From the NCBI GenBank assembly GCA_965276785.1, contig OZ255629.1:1-64000 (forward strand): 64,000 nt of DNA, given 5' to 3'. Position 1 is the stretch's first letter, and the number at the start of each line of letters is the position of its first letter. The position numbers and the translations under genes were made by a program. The notes below the pieces were generated by a model. It was not told where the DNA came from and made no database searches. It was given only the letters and a program-made list of their open reading frames with translations. Positions 26,355-35,807 of this stretch are shown here, piece by piece. This DNA comes from LMUY01 sp965276785. GTDB lineage: Bacteria > Pseudomonadota > Alphaproteobacteria > Acetobacterales > Acetobacteraceae.

Positions 26355-27956
26355 ATGCCCCTGCAGGGCAACATCGAGCACGCCGCCCGCGACGGCCTGC
26401 GCGGCTGGGTGCGGGACGACGCCGATCCCGCCAACCCCGTCAGCGTCCTCGTGACCGTCGAGGGCCAGTTCACCCTGCGCGTGCTCGCCAATGCCTACCG
26501 CGCCGACCTCGAGCAGGCCGGCATCGGCGACGGCCGCCACGGCTTCACCCTGCGCCTCGATGGCCTCTCGCCATTCCAGACCCACCTGGTCCGCCTGCTC
26601 CGCGAGGCCGACGGCCAGCCCCTCCCGGGCTCCCCCGTCACCATCCCCGCCCGGTCCCAGTTCGATGGCGAAGTGCAGGACCATCTCGCCGCCATGCTGC
26701 CGGACGCGGCCAGCGACGACGAACTGCTCGCCCGCGCCAGTTTCCTCGCCCAGCAAGCCGACCGCCTGCTGCAGGTGCGGGCGGACCGGCGCAGCGACGT
26801 CGGCCAGCGTCATTTCCACGCCCGCTGGTCCGGCCGCGACACGCCGCCTCTCGGTCCGGCGGCCCCGCGCGCCCTGGTGATCGACGACCGCATGCCAGCG
26901 CTCGACCGGGACGCCGGGTCGTCCGCCCTGGTCTCCCACATGCGCTCGCTGCAGCGCCTCGGCTTCAGCGTGGTGTTCGCCCCCGCGGACACACGCGGCG
27001 GCGGCGCGGCCGCGACCCTGGCCGCGGAGGGCATCGCGCCCTGCCACGCGCCCTGGACCGGGTCGGTGGAGGAGGTGTTGCGGCGCGAGGCCGGCGGCTT
27101 CGCCCTGGTCTACCTGCACCGTGCCAGCAACACCCGCTACCTGCCGCTGATCCGCCACCATCAGCCGCGCGCCCGGGTGGTCTACTGCCTGGCCGACCTG
27201 CATTGGTTGCGCCTCGCGCGACAGGCCGAGGTAGAGGGCCGCCCCGAACTGGCCGAACTCAGCCAGCGGCTGCGCGCCGTCGAGCTGTCGGCCGCCAGCC
27301 TGGTGGACGCGGTCATCACCCACTCCAGCTACGAGGCCGCCTTGCTCGCGCAAGACGCCCCGGCGGCCCGCATCCACCTCGTCCCCTGGGCGATCGCACC
27401 CAATCCGGTTGCCACCCCTTGGGCCGAGCGCCGAGGCCTGGCCTTCGTCGGCAGCTACGGCCACGCCCCAAACCTGGACGCGGCCTGGTGGCTGCTGCAG
27501 GAAGTCCTCCCGTTGCTGCGCGCCCGCGCCCCAACACTGGAATGCTTCTTCGCCGGCAGCGACATGCCCGACAGCTTGCGCGCGGCCGAGCGGCCCGGCG
27601 CGCGCATGCTCGGCCAGGTGTCCGACCTCTCGGGCCTGTTCCGCCGCATCCGGCTGACCGTGGCGCCGCTCGGCTTCGGCGCCGGCGTGAAGGGCAAAGT
27701 CCTCGACAGCTTGGCCGCCGGCCTGCCTTGCGCCTGTACGCCCGTCGCCGCCGAGGGACTGGACCTGCCTGCTCCGCTGAGCGAACTGGTGGCGCAGACA
27801 CCGGCCGCGCTCGCCGAGCTGATCCTGCGCCTGCATGAGGACGCCGCCTTCAACGTGCTATGTTCCGAGGCGGGCTTGGCCTTCATTGCCGCCAATTGGT
27901 CGCAAACTCGCCTTGACGCACTGATGCAGCCTGCAGTGCAACCCATAGCCGCTTGA
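26355..27956 (+). CDS. Glycosyltransferase with N-terminal accessory domain
   Basis: 533 residues. An N-terminal beta-rich module (GNIEHAARDGLRGWVRDD ... YRADLEQAGIGDGRHGF, residues 4-90) of a type often attached to Acetobacteraceae surface-sugar proteins precedes a GT-B domain. The latter has ALVIDDRMPALDRDAGS, VVYCLADLHW, VDAVITHSSYEA, AFVGSYGHAPNLDA and the donor-site region LTVAPLGFGAGVKGKVLDSLAAG. It is likely a cytoplasmic family-1/4-type enzyme for a cell-surface polysaccharide; donor and acceptor are unknown. The start at 26355 fits the module's beginning. Confidence 0.8.
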   Translation: MPLQGNIEHAARDGLRGWVRDDADPANPVSVLVTVEGQFTLRVLANAYRADLEQAGIGDGRHGFTLRLDGLSPFQTHLVRLLREADGQPLPGSPVTIPARSQFDGEVQDHLAAMLPDAASDDELLARASFLAQQADRLLQVRADRRSDVGQRHFHARWSGRDTPPLGPAAPRALVIDDRMPALDRDAGSSALVSHMRSLQRLGFSVVFAPADTRGGGAAATLAAEGIAPCHAPWTGSVEEVLRREAGGFALVYLHRASNTRYLPLIRHHQPRARVVYCLADLHWLRLARQAEVEGRPELAELSQRLRAVELSAASLVDAVITHSSYEAALLAQDAPAARIHLVPWAIAPNPVATPWAERRGLAFVGSYGHAPNLDAAWWLLQEVLPLLRARAPTLECFFAGSDMPDSLRAAERPGARMLGQVSDLSGLFRRIRLTVAPLGFGAGVKGKVLDSLAAGLPCACTPVAAEGLDLPAPLSELVAQTPAALAELILRLHEDAAFNVLCSEAGLAFIAANWSQTRLDALMQPAVQPIAA

Positions 27957-27983
27957 TCCGCCGCTGAAAGGGAACCCCCGATC

Positions 27984-28730
27984 GTGTCCGACAAAACCAC
28001 TCTGACCGCAGAGGTGATGGAACGGGTCGGACTCATCACCATCAGCGTGCCTCGCACCAACGCCGCCACCGCCCAAACCTGGGATGCACTCGCCGACACC
28101 TTGGCGCGGTTCACCAACGACCCGGACGTGCGCGTGGTGGTCGTCACCGGCGCCGGGCACACCGCCTTCGTCACCGACCCCGACGCGGCCGAGATCGAGG
28201 CGCAAACTGTCTACGACCAGGCCGCGCGCCAGGCCCTGGCAGCCCTGGCCGCCTTCCCCAAGCCCAGCATTGCCCGCGTTCGTGGCGACTGCATCGGCGC
28301 TGGCATGCTGCTCGCCCTGCACTGCGACATCGTGGTCGCCGCGGAAGACAGCGCCTTTGCTCTGCCGGGCGCACGCTGGGGCGCCGCCTATCCACCTGAG
28401 TCGGTCGCGGCACTCACCCGGCTGGTCGGGCCGCAGCAGACTCTACGCATGCTCTATACCGGCGGCCGGCTGGAAGCGGCGGAGGCGCGGCGGATCGGCC
28501 TGGCTACGCTGCTCACTGAGGATGCCGACCTGTCCGACACCGTGGTGGATCTCGCCCAAGCCATCGCCGACAATGCTCCGCTTGCCGTATTAGCCGCCAA
28601 ACGCATGGTGGCCGAACCGAGCGACCCGGCATTGAACGACCTCGTGGAACAATGCCGCCGCAGCCAGGACTATGCCGATGCCGTTGCCAATCTGGGCAAC
28701 AACCGGCCGCCACGGTACCGTGGGCGCTGA
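27984..28730 (+). CDS. Enoyl-CoA hydratase/isomerase family protein
   Basis: 248 residues of the crotonase superfamily. VRVVVVTGAG, then KPSIARVRGDCIGAGMLLALHCDIVVA (oxyanion-hole region) and the later PPESVAALTRLVG and AEARRIGLATLL follow the fold. The usual A-F-x-A-G-x-D segment is replaced by TAFVTDPDAAEIE, so specificity cannot be assigned. The start is a GTG at 27984 preceded by aaaggga. Its 3' end overlaps the phosphopantetheinyl transferase start. Confidence 0.82.
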   Translation: MSDKTTLTAEVMERVGLITISVPRTNAATAQTWDALADTLARFTNDPDVRVVVVTGAGHTAFVTDPDAAEIEAQTVYDQAARQALAALAAFPKPSIARVRGDCIGAGMLLALHCDIVVAAEDSAFALPGARWGAAYPPESVAALTRLVGPQQTLRMLYTGGRLEAAEARRIGLATLLTEDADLSDTVVDLAQAIADNAPLAVLAAKRMVAEPSDPALNDLVEQCRRSQDYADAVANLGNNRPPRYRGR

Positions 28731-29391
28731 GGCGGCCACCGGCTGGCCGGCGCCTGGCATCGTTAGGCTCTGGCTGTGGGACTTGGACGCCCCGGACGCC
28801 GGTGGGCAGGCCGACCGCGCCATCCTGTCGCCAGACGAGCGCGCGCGTGCCGACCGCTTCATTGTGCCGCATGCCAGCCGCCGCTTCACTGCGGGTCGCG
28901 CCAAAATGCGTCGCGCTTTGGCCGCCGCGACCGGCATGCCGGCTGCCGCCGTGCCACTCGGCATCGGTGCCAACGGCAAGCCCGTGCTTGCCGGCGGCCC
29001 CGAGTTCAACCTCAGCCACAGTGGCCCACTTGCCCTTTTCGCGATGGCCACGTTCCAAGTAGGCGTGGATATTGAACGCCTCCGATCGATTGAAACGGGG
29101 GTAGCCAGTCTGGTATTCAGCTCATCCGAACTGCGGGAGTGGGCGGCGGCCGGGCACTCGCAGACCATGTTCTATCGCGGCTGGACCCGCAAGGAGGCAG
29201 TTTTAAAAGCCCGGGGCGGCAGCCTCGCCGAGATCCACAGTTTGTCGATCTCGCTTGGCAAGGCCGGCTTCCTTCACGGCGACCCGGCGTGGCACATTGC
29301 GGATGTTCCAGTACCCGCAGGCTATGCCGCTGCCGTCGCGGCCCCGTGCCGGGATTGGCAGATCGTCCACCAATCCGGGCTGGACATCTAA
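28720..29391 (+). CDS. 4'-phosphopantetheinyl transferase, Sfp type
   Basis: About 223 residues. It attaches phosphopantetheine from CoA to carrier proteins. The Sfp/Gsp motifs are FNLSHSG, GVDIERL (Mg-binding Asp and Glu) and WTRKEAVLKARGG. The GTG at 28720 lies 11 bases inside the preceding gene's end; an ATG at 28672 is an alternative. No polyketide or peptide synthetase is in the window, so the carrier-protein target is unknown. The 276 bases to the next gene (29392-29667) hold no supported gene. Confidence 0.85.
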   Translation: MGAEAATGWPAPGIVRLWLWDLDAPDAGGQADRAILSPDERARADRFIVPHASRRFTAGRAKMRRALAAATGMPAAAVPLGIGANGKPVLAGGPEFNLSHSGPLALFAMATFQVGVDIERLRSIETGVASLVFSSSELREWAAAGHSQTMFYRGWTRKEAVLKARGGSLAEIHSLSISLGKAGFLHGDPAWHIADVPVPAGYAAAVAAPCRDWQIVHQSGLDI

Positions 29392-29667
29392 CAAGTGCCA
29401 GTCTGTTTGTGCGTCATCACCTGCACGGGTCATCTTGAGCAGCACTGCTTTCAGAAGCTCAGCCGGCATTCGCGGCTAGGCGAGCGACGACGGCATAGCC
29501 GGGTCGCCAATCCGAGCAAAGCCTGGCAATGCACAGGTCAAGAGGATTACCGCCATCGGCGCCGGCCTACCCGCCGCTCTGCGGCACCGATCGCGCCCGC
29601 CTAAGTGGCACGGTTGCACACTGGGCTTTCGTTTGGCGGCTCGAGCGCGTGACTTGAGTAGCTGGAG

Positions 29668-30522
29668 TTAGGGCGCCAGATATTGAGAAATATACGGCGG
29701 CAGGTGGAACGAGGCCTGGTGGATACCGGGAGTCCAATACTGCGTCTTTCCAAATACGCCGGCGGCAACTGCGCGGGATTGCAGTTCCTCTTGTGCCAAT
29801 GGGTGGATCCTCGCATCACTTGCGATGCCGATCGCCATAAACCCGCCTATGTATGTCGGCACGGCAGCCAAATACACGCCAACGTCAAGAAACGCCGCCC
29901 GGCGATACCTAGCTGTTGCTTGCAGCTCTGATCCTTGGCAAAATGGAACTCCACACTGGTTCACAAGTATGCCACCGGGTTTGAGCGCGCGGGCGCACTG
30001 CCGGTAGAATTGCTCGGTAAAGAGCGTCTCGCCCGGGCCCGCAGGGTCGGTGCTGTCGACGATGATGACGTCAAACGAACCCGCAGTTACGCTTGAGACA
30101 AAGGCGATGCCGTCGCTCACCAGCACGTTCGCTCGAGGGTCCAACCAGGCATCGCCGCCAATAGCAGGCATATACTGGCGTGCGAGCCGGATCACAGCTT
30201 CGTCAATCTCCACCATCACTGCCTCCGTGACGGTTTTGTGCTGTAAAACACGCCGCAACACTCCTCCATCACCAGCACCGATAATTAGCACACGAGTAGC
30301 AGAGCCATGCTGGAGTAATGGAACGTGAGCAATCATTTCCTGGTAGACGAACTCGTCAGCTTCAGTGACTTGAACCACGCCGTCCAGCATCATAGCGCGG
30401 CCATGAGACTGCGTGTCGAAGACCTGAATGTCCTGATATAAGCTCCTCTCGTGGGCCAGCGCCTGCGTCACGCGAAAACGCTGGCGCCACCCTTCGTAGA
30501 GTGTTTCTTCCACCCAGGTCAT
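29668..30522 (-). CDS. speE: Spermidine synthase
   Basis: 284 residues. It transfers aminopropyl from decarboxylated AdoMet to putrescine. The Rossmann methyltransferase-like core has RVLIIGAGDGGVLRRVL, MVEIDEAVI and the signature VIIVDSTDPAGPGETLF; the N-terminal WVEETLYEGWRQRFRV is family-typical. The ATG at 30522 is chosen over a TTG at 30576. It follows speD by 25 bases, forming a polyamine operon beside flagellar genes. Confidence 0.93.
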   Translation of the reverse strand: MTWVEETLYEGWRQRFRVTQALAHERSLYQDIQVFDTQSHGRAMMLDGVVQVTEADEFVYQEMIAHVPLLQHGSATRVLIIGAGDGGVLRRVLQHKTVTEAVMVEIDEAVIRLARQYMPAIGGDAWLDPRANVLVSDGIAFVSSVTAGSFDVIIVDSTDPAGPGETLFTEQFYRQCARALKPGGILVNQCGVPFCQGSELQATARYRRAAFLDVGVYLAAVPTYIGGFMAIGIASDARIHPLAQEELQSRAVAAGVFGKTQYWTPGIHQASFHLPPYISQYLAP

Positions 30523-30547
30523 TTGAGAGCTTGCAACCGGTAGCCGG

Positions 30548-31012
30548 TTAAAACCGGCCGCGTCTTTGCTCGTCAAGATCTATACGACCCGGCGAGAATG
30601 CCTCCTGGAGGACCGGAATGGCATCGTGCGGGTTACAGTTACCGCACATGAAAATGTCGATAGCGGCGAACTCACGCTCCGGCCAAGTGTGGATCGAGAT
30701 GTGACTCTCCGCCAACACCACCACGCCAGAGACCCCGCCGTTCGGCGTAAAATGGTGGAAGTGGCTGTGCAAGATAGTAGCGCCAGCGCTCATCGCGGCT
30801 GAGCGCAAAGCCGCATCAATATGGCCCGGATCAGAGAGGTTGTGTGCTCCCCATAGATCAATCAAAAGGTGAGTCCCGGCAAACCGGACACCGTCCCTTT
30901 CGATGAAGTAGTCCTTCGGCGACGCCTTATCGCCCAATGTTAAGGTCACGCAATTTGTCTGGTTCTCGCTCGGAAGCTCCGAGACCATCCCCAGTTGAGC
31001 AAGTGCGTTCAT
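30548..31012 (-). CDS. speD: S-adenosylmethionine decarboxylase proenzyme
   Basis: 154 residues of the bacterial pyruvoyl-dependent family. The self-cleavage site AESHISIHTWPE is present, with Ser103 becoming the pyruvoyl group, followed by the conserved FMCGNCNPHDA. It supplies decarboxylated AdoMet to SpeE directly downstream. An N-terminal extension of about 20 residues precedes the usual core. The ATG at 31012 is used; a GTG one codon upstream is possible. Upstream (31016-31217) no clear promoter or riboswitch was identified. Confidence 0.93.
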   Translation of the reverse strand: MNALAQLGMVSELPSENQTNCVTLTLGDKASPKDYFIERDGVRFAGTHLLIDLWGAHNLSDPGHIDAALRSAAMSAGATILHSHFHHFTPNGGVSGVVVLAESHISIHTWPEREFAAIDIFMCGNCNPHDAIPVLQEAFSPGRIDLDEQRRGRF

Positions 31013-31217
31013 CACGTACCCCCAAACCAGTAGACGGCCGGTTGGACAAAGGTGTCCTCTTGGGCCAAGGCGGCTTCAGATAGAGCGGCGGCGGACCCGG
31101 TGCAAGTCAATTAACGCCCAGAAATCGAAAACCCAAACCAAAGTCCTGGGACGGGGAGGCGCGCCGCAGCGACGCCAACCTTGTCGAGGCGACCGATATC
31201 ACACTGCGGCGGTCGGA

Positions 31218-34133
31218 CTAGCGATTGCCCATCGCGGCCAGTCCAGCCGGAATCGCGCGTGCCATCGCCAACTCGCCGGCAGATCGCCCGAGATCTTTTA
31301 TTCCCGCAACCGGTGCCGCAGTCAGCAGCCGGAACATCTCGCCTCGCGGCCCCGACATACGGCTCGCCTCCTGAACGCCCAATTCACGCGAAGCACTGTC
31401 ATCTCCCGCTCGCGTCTGTGCCGAAGCCAAGCGCAACAGAACGTCTTGCTGGGCAGAGGTGAGAGGGCCGGTGCTAGGGACAACCCGCCCGGCTAAGGAG
31501 GTCAAAGCTACTTCTGCACCGCGCCAGTCCCCGGCATCGGACAAAATCGTGGCACGAAGATCATCCGCACTGCTGCTATTCAAGCCCGCTAGGATGGCCG
31601 CGGCACCGGTGACGTCGTGGCGTTGAGCACGGATGCGTGCCGAAATCAGACCGCGCTGCTCAATGAGCACTTGCGGGAGGTCCGGCGCCTCGGAGTCGGC
31701 GAGCGCGGCCTCGCCGCCTGCCAAGTCCCCTGCGGCCAGCCGGATGGAAGCAAGTCGGGCACCCAAAGTTGCCCGCCCATTTCCAGCAGGCGCCGCGGCC
31801 AACATACGTTCGATCACTGGAGCCGCTTGCTTGGGTAGATCAAGCGCAACCAGCTTGTCAGCCAGGAGTGCCGTGATCTCATCGGGCGCCGCTTTGGCGG
31901 CTTCCTCAGCGTTTTCCTCAGCCAAGGCCACTAGGTCGAGGGGCGAAATCGTCGCCGCGTTGTTGCCGTGCAGCAGCGTCGTCAGGAGTTTTGTTGTCTG
32001 ATCGCGAAACTTCGGTGCATCGTCTGGGTACAGCGCTGCGGTTTCCTTGAGCAAACTGAACGCGCGGCGCCACTGCCCGGCCTGCGCACGCAGGTCGACC
32101 ACTTCCAGGCGCAGTTCGCGCTCACGATTATCGCCACGCCAGTCCAGAAAGCCGGCTTCAAGATCATTTGCTGCTTCAGCCGGGCCAATCGCATGCGTGG
32201 CGAGCCGCAGTCGCACGGCTCGAGTGGCCGCTCTCGCACTGACCAAGCGGTCTCGGGCAGTTGCCAGAGCATTGTAGAGCGTCAACGCGCCCGCTGCATC
32301 TCCCTTCGCATCGAGGCGCATGGCGCGCGCAAGGGCAAGGCTCGGGTCGTCCGGCAGCTTGGCGAGCAGGGCATCGGCCGCTTGCGCCGCACCGCCGCTC
32401 GTCATTGTCTCAACCGCCAAGGGGAGCAGGCGATCGCGTAATGCCTTCGGATAGGACAAAATCAGCCTTGTCGTTGCAGCAAAGAGGGCAGCCGCTTCGG
32501 GGGATCCATTTTGCAGAGTTGCGGCCCGAGCAGCGCGCCAAAGCGAAACTTCGTCGCTTCCATTCAGGCCAGGATCCAGCAATCCGTTTGCTTCGGTAGG
32601 GCGGCCGCTCAATACGGCGGCGATGCCGCTGAGCCCCTGAAAATCGGGGTCGTTTGCTGCTCGGGGGTCTTCGTTGGCCGCAAGATGGAGCAGCGACTGC
32701 GCCTCGGGCCCCAGGCCAAGCGCCAGCAACGTTTGCGCGACGGCCTTTCGAGGCGAAAGCCGGTCCTGTGGCGGAGCGGCAGCTTCGTCAGCCATTTGTG
32801 CCTGGAGGCGATGAAGCAGATTGGCGGTGGGTAGGGGGGGGAAATCGAACCGACGGGTGAGAACGGCCGCATCGGCCAAAGCACGAGCGCTGTCTGGGGC
32901 CGGTGAAAACGGGTCTCCGGTCTCGATCGCCACTCCGTCCGCAACGTCGCGCATGATGGTTCGGTCCGAGAGCGGCTCTACGACAACGCCCTGCCAGCTG
33001 GGCAAGACGTTGAAGTCGGGCGTGCAATAGGAAACCGGGACGCCGGGCCCTGCAGACCGAAGCGTAGCGACATCGAGATTTTGTCCCGTGGCAGAGTCTG
33101 TGACCACCACGACCCTTCCAGTCGCCGCCACAGGGAAAAGCAGGCGATCTCCACGTAAGGCAGGAAGAAGCGGGGGTTGCGATAGCGCGAACGGCCCAGT
33201 CGTTACTATCCAGCCTTGATCAACCCGCCGTAGCGTAATCCGGCTGGTCTCGCCGAGCGGCAAACGGAGCAATGTCGCTGCCGGCAGCACCTCTACCGTG
33301 ACACCGGCAAATGCGGCCTGATCCTGAAACGAGGCAGCGTCGATGGGGCGAGGCTCGTCAAACAAAACCCACGCTTCGGCGCCATGACGGAAAGCGGCCG
33401 CCCCAACGTCGCTGCGAAATGGCAGCAGCACGGCGCTCGAAGCTGGATCGGCCGTCGTGTCAACTGGTTTGGCCGAGATCGAGATTGGTTCGCTGAGAGC
33501 CGGATTTGCGACCGGACTTGAGCTTGTGGCGGCGATCGAGGCGCTACTTGCTGGAGCAACAGCGACAATGGGGCTCGAGGGAGCCGGCTCTGCAACGCTG
33601 TCGTTCAATGCCCGAGCCGGGTTATCTCGTTGCTCGATTGATGCAGAAATGATGGGAACACCCGCTTTAGCTGTTTCTATCAGTGGTGCAGAAGTCGACG
33701 TTTGTGCAGAAATCGGCTTCGCGAGACCCTTCGCGTGAAAGACCTGCGGCGAAACCAATGTAGGATGCGGCGCTGGTAAGCCTGCGTCTTTGAGCGCGAT
33801 GGCAGGTTCGTGTACATCAATCACCACTCGGCGGTCGATCTGTGTTGATTGTATCTGCGCTCCAGGCTGAAGCGATATCGCGGCCATAGAGTCACCGCCG
33901 GTCACGGCCCTGATGCGGCGCGTTTGCACCGAGAGAGTGGGTATCGAGCCGCCATTGCTGAAATGCACGATTACCAAATCGGGCTGGCGCTCAAGCGTGA
34001 ACGAGACGGGCGCTGGGAACTCAAAGACGACCCGGTCGTATCCAGCATGGCTTCCGACGCGCACCTTGACTGGGTCGGCGGCCCGGGCCTGGGCCGCGAA
34101 CAGCAGCAGAACTAGTGCAAACAGGACTCTCAT
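31218..34133 (-). CDS. Large exported protein at end of flagellar operon
   Basis: 971 residues. The signal peptide MRVLFALVLLLFAAQARA is followed by a beta-rich domain (VRVGSHAGYDRVVFEF ... VVIDVHEP, about 20-115) with the pattern of AMIN-like peptidoglycan or septal binding modules. A Ser/Ala/Pro-rich low-complexity linker (about 120-250) comes next. A second beta region resembling the first (TVEVLPAATLLRLPL) follows, then several hundred residues of helical repeats of TPR type (EAQSLLHLA, GSPEAAALFAATT, ADALLAKLPDDPSLALARA). Its start overlaps the cheZ stop (atga), so it belongs to the fliL-fliM operon. It may be an envelope factor for flagellar assembly or motor anchoring; the exact role is unknown. 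Confidence 0.7.
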   Translation of the reverse strand: MRVLFALVLLLFAAQARAADPVKVRVGSHAGYDRVVFEFPAPVSFTLERQPDLVIVHFSNGGSIPTLSVQTRRIRAVTGGDSMAAISLQPGAQIQSTQIDRRVVIDVHEPAIALKDAGLPAPHPTLVSPQVFHAKGLAKPISAQTSTSAPLIETAKAGVPIISASIEQRDNPARALNDSVAEPAPSSPIVAVAPASSASIAATSSSPVANPALSEPISISAKPVDTTADPASSAVLLPFRSDVGAAAFRHGAEAWVLFDEPRPIDAASFQDQAAFAGVTVEVLPAATLLRLPLGETSRITLRRVDQGWIVTTGPFALSQPPLLPALRGDRLLFPVAATGRVVVVTDSATGQNLDVATLRSAGPGVPVSYCTPDFNVLPSWQGVVVEPLSDRTIMRDVADGVAIETGDPFSPAPDSARALADAAVLTRRFDFPPLPTANLLHRLQAQMADEAAAPPQDRLSPRKAVAQTLLALGLGPEAQSLLHLAANEDPRAANDPDFQGLSGIAAVLSGRPTEANGLLDPGLNGSDEVSLWRAARAATLQNGSPEAAALFAATTRLILSYPKALRDRLLPLAVETMTSGGAAQAADALLAKLPDDPSLALARAMRLDAKGDAAGALTLYNALATARDRLVSARAATRAVRLRLATHAIGPAEAANDLEAGFLDWRGDNRERELRLEVVDLRAQAGQWRRAFSLLKETAALYPDDAPKFRDQTTKLLTTLLHGNNAATISPLDLVALAEENAEEAAKAAPDEITALLADKLVALDLPKQAAPVIERMLAAAPAGNGRATLGARLASIRLAAGDLAGGEAALADSEAPDLPQVLIEQRGLISARIRAQRHDVTGAAAILAGLNSSSADDLRATILSDAGDWRGAEVALTSLAGRVVPSTGPLTSAQQDVLLRLASAQTRAGDDSASRELGVQEASRMSGPRGEMFRLLTAAPVAGIKDLGRSAGELAMARAIPAGLAAMGNR

Positions 34134-34711
34134 GCCTGTGTATCTAGCAAAGCATCGACGGCAAGCTGGTCCATGCCCGCTCCGGGCTGTTGAGGACCGT
34201 TCAGCAATGCCCGATCGTGCGCCTGGCAAGGCCGAGCCGGTACGCTAGAAAGCGAGCCGTCTCCAAACACATGTAGGATGTCAGCGATTCTCGCCTCGAT
34301 CGCTTGTAGTGTTTGGACGACTTTTGCAACACGTTGGCCGGTGATGTCTTGGAAAGAGCAAGCCTCGTAAATTCGCGCGGTCGCGGCCTCCAACATCAAT
34401 CGGCAGCCGGGCAACGGCGCGCTATCCAATGTCTCGCACACATCAAGGATGGTGCTTGTTGCCGCCGCTGTATGTACGACGATTGCATCGAGCTCGTCTG
34501 TCGCTGTAGTCACGTGAGTCTTCACAACGCCGTCTGCATTAAGCGCCACGATCTCACGCCTGGTACGATCAATGTAGTCGGCAAGCACCTTGATCTCTGT
34601 GAGCAAGGCGACATGGTCGTCCGCTACGATCATGTGTGGAGGAGATGCCGTTTGGCTCGCGACCGCATTGTTCATGGCCGGTTGGATTGCCGGGAAAGCC
34701 GACTCATGCAT
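34130..34711 (-). CDS. cheZ: CheZ-like chemotaxis phosphatase
   Basis: 193 residues, mostly helical. The segment ATARIYEACSFQDITGQRV carries the CheZ active-site pattern, with Asp122 and Gln126 in QDITGQ. CheZ removes phosphate from CheY. The start at 34711 overlaps the cheY end by eight bases, so both are translated together. The homology is clearest around the active site and the family is divergent in alphaproteobacteria. Confidence 0.78.
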   Translation of the reverse strand: MHESAFPAIQPAMNNAVASQTASPPHMIVADDHVALLTEIKVLADYIDRTRREIVALNADGVVKTHVTTATDELDAIVVHTAAATSTILDVCETLDSAPLPGCRLMLEAATARIYEACSFQDITGQRVAKVVQTLQAIEARIADILHVFGDGSLSSVPARPCQAHDRALLNGPQQPGAGMDQLAVDALLDTQA

Positions 34712-35096
34712 GGCCGAGAACCTTCTCGATTTTTCCTTGCAAAGTCTCTGCATTAAACGGTTTAACGATGTAACTGCTGACGCCGGCCTGTTTGGCCGCA
34801 ATAACGTTGTCAGTTTTACTTTCGGCGGTGATCATGATGAACGGGATCGAATGCAAGCGGGTGTCTGCTCTGACTTCCTGCAGAAGTTGTAATCCGCTCA
34901 TCGGGGCCATGTTCCAATCGCTGATGACAAGATTGAAGTCTCCAGCGCGCAGTAGCGAGAGTGCCTCGCTTCCGTCATTGGCTTCAGTGACATTGTGAAG
35001 GTTGATCTGCTTGAGCAAATTTCGAACAATCCGAAGCATGGTTTTGTAATCGTCCACAATTAGGACTGCGGTGGATTTGTCCATGGGTTTATTCAT
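34704..35096 (-). CDS. cheY: CheY-like response regulator
   Basis: 130 residues, a single receiver domain. The acidic pocket is Asp15-Asp16, the phosphoacceptor Asp60 (LVISDWNM), the switch Thr90 (MITAES) and Lys112 (VKPFN). No output domain is present, consistent with a protein that binds FliM. It sits in an operon with fliM and a CheZ-like phosphatase. Confidence 0.9.
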   Translation of the reverse strand: MNKPMDKSTAVLIVDDYKTMLRIVRNLLKQINLHNVTEANDGSEALSLLRAGDFNLVISDWNMAPMSGLQLLQEVRADTRLHSIPFIMITAESKTDNVIAAKQAGVSSYIVKPFNAETLQGKIEKVLGHA

Positions 35097-35099
35097 CTT

Positions 35100-35807
35100 C
35101 TAGCCTGGGTTGACATTTATTGAAGGAAGCTCAAGGGCTCGGGTGCGCTGCTTGGCCAGCTCACTCGTGACAAAACGGGCACGCTCCGGTAGCATTGCTG
35201 CAAGAATTGGCGCCACCTTCGTCTCCTTCATCCGGTCTATAACCTGTAGCAGCACCGGCATGTCCATATCGTTGAAAATGGCAGCAGCATCGCGCGGTCT
35301 CATCGCTTCATAAACTTTCACCAAACCGGCCCAATTTGCCTCACTATGCTGCTGCCGCTGAGCTTCTAGCTGCTCCAGCTTCGCTTGAAGCTCGGCAAGT
35401 TGCGAAACCCTTGCGTTCAGCCGTTGTTCGGCAGCATTCAGAACTCCCTCGCGCTCGGCCAGAGTATGCTCCCGAGAATCAAGCTCCTGACGTCGCGATC
35501 GAAGGTCTTGCAGCAGCTGACGTTCCGCATCGCTCACTGAAGGAGGCGGCGGCGCCAGCGGAGCGTCAGCGCGGAGCGGCGAGGCGGCCTTGTTGGTCAC
35601 TGCGTCAGCAGCGCCGGGTGTTGGAGCGGGAACCTCATCACTCTTTTCCGATGCAGGCGCCGCTGCTGCCCGACCGACCATCGACGCCCCAAACTGCGGC
35701 AACCCGGATCCGAGGACGATTCCAAGTGTCAGAAGTTTAGTCCCGAGCAGAAGGCCAGCAACAGACATCATTGTCGGAAGCAGACGCGGCCGAAACAACG
35801 TCGACAT
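35100..35807 (-). CDS. motE: MotE-like flagellar protein
   Basis: 235 residues: one N-terminal membrane helix (about 14-36), an Ala/Pro-rich linker, a coiled coil (about 90-150, LDSREHTLAEREGVLNAAE) and a C-terminal MgtE-N-like domain (VKVYEAMRPRDAAAIFNDMD ... LPERARFVTSELA). This layout matches MotE, which in rhizobia is a periplasmic chaperone for a flagellar motor protein. The start codon directly abuts the preceding gene's stop. Confidence 0.78.
   Translation of the reverse strand: MSTLFRPRLLPTMMSVAGLLLGTKLLTLGIVLGSGLPQFGASMVGRAAAAPASEKSDEVPAPTPGAADAVTNKAASPLRADAPLAPPPPSVSDAERQLLQDLRSRRQELDSREHTLAEREGVLNAAEQRLNARVSQLAELQAKLEQLEAQRQQHSEANWAGLVKVYEAMRPRDAAAIFNDMDMPVLLQVIDRMKETKVAPILAAMLPERARFVTSELAKQRTRALELPSINVNPG

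Noticed and set aside
29395..29604. Possible 69-codon gene between the phosphopantetheinyl transferase and speE
   Set aside because: Composition is Arg/His-rich without family motifs or a ribosome site; it looks like chance.
29606..29617. Sigma-54-like sequence tggcacggttgc
   Set aside because: Only two bases separate the two elements instead of five, so the -24/-12 spacing is wrong.
31080..31130. Possible speD promoter, ttgcac then tatctg 17 bases apart on the minus strand
   Set aside because: The -35 matches the consensus at only about half the positions, so it is too weak to list.
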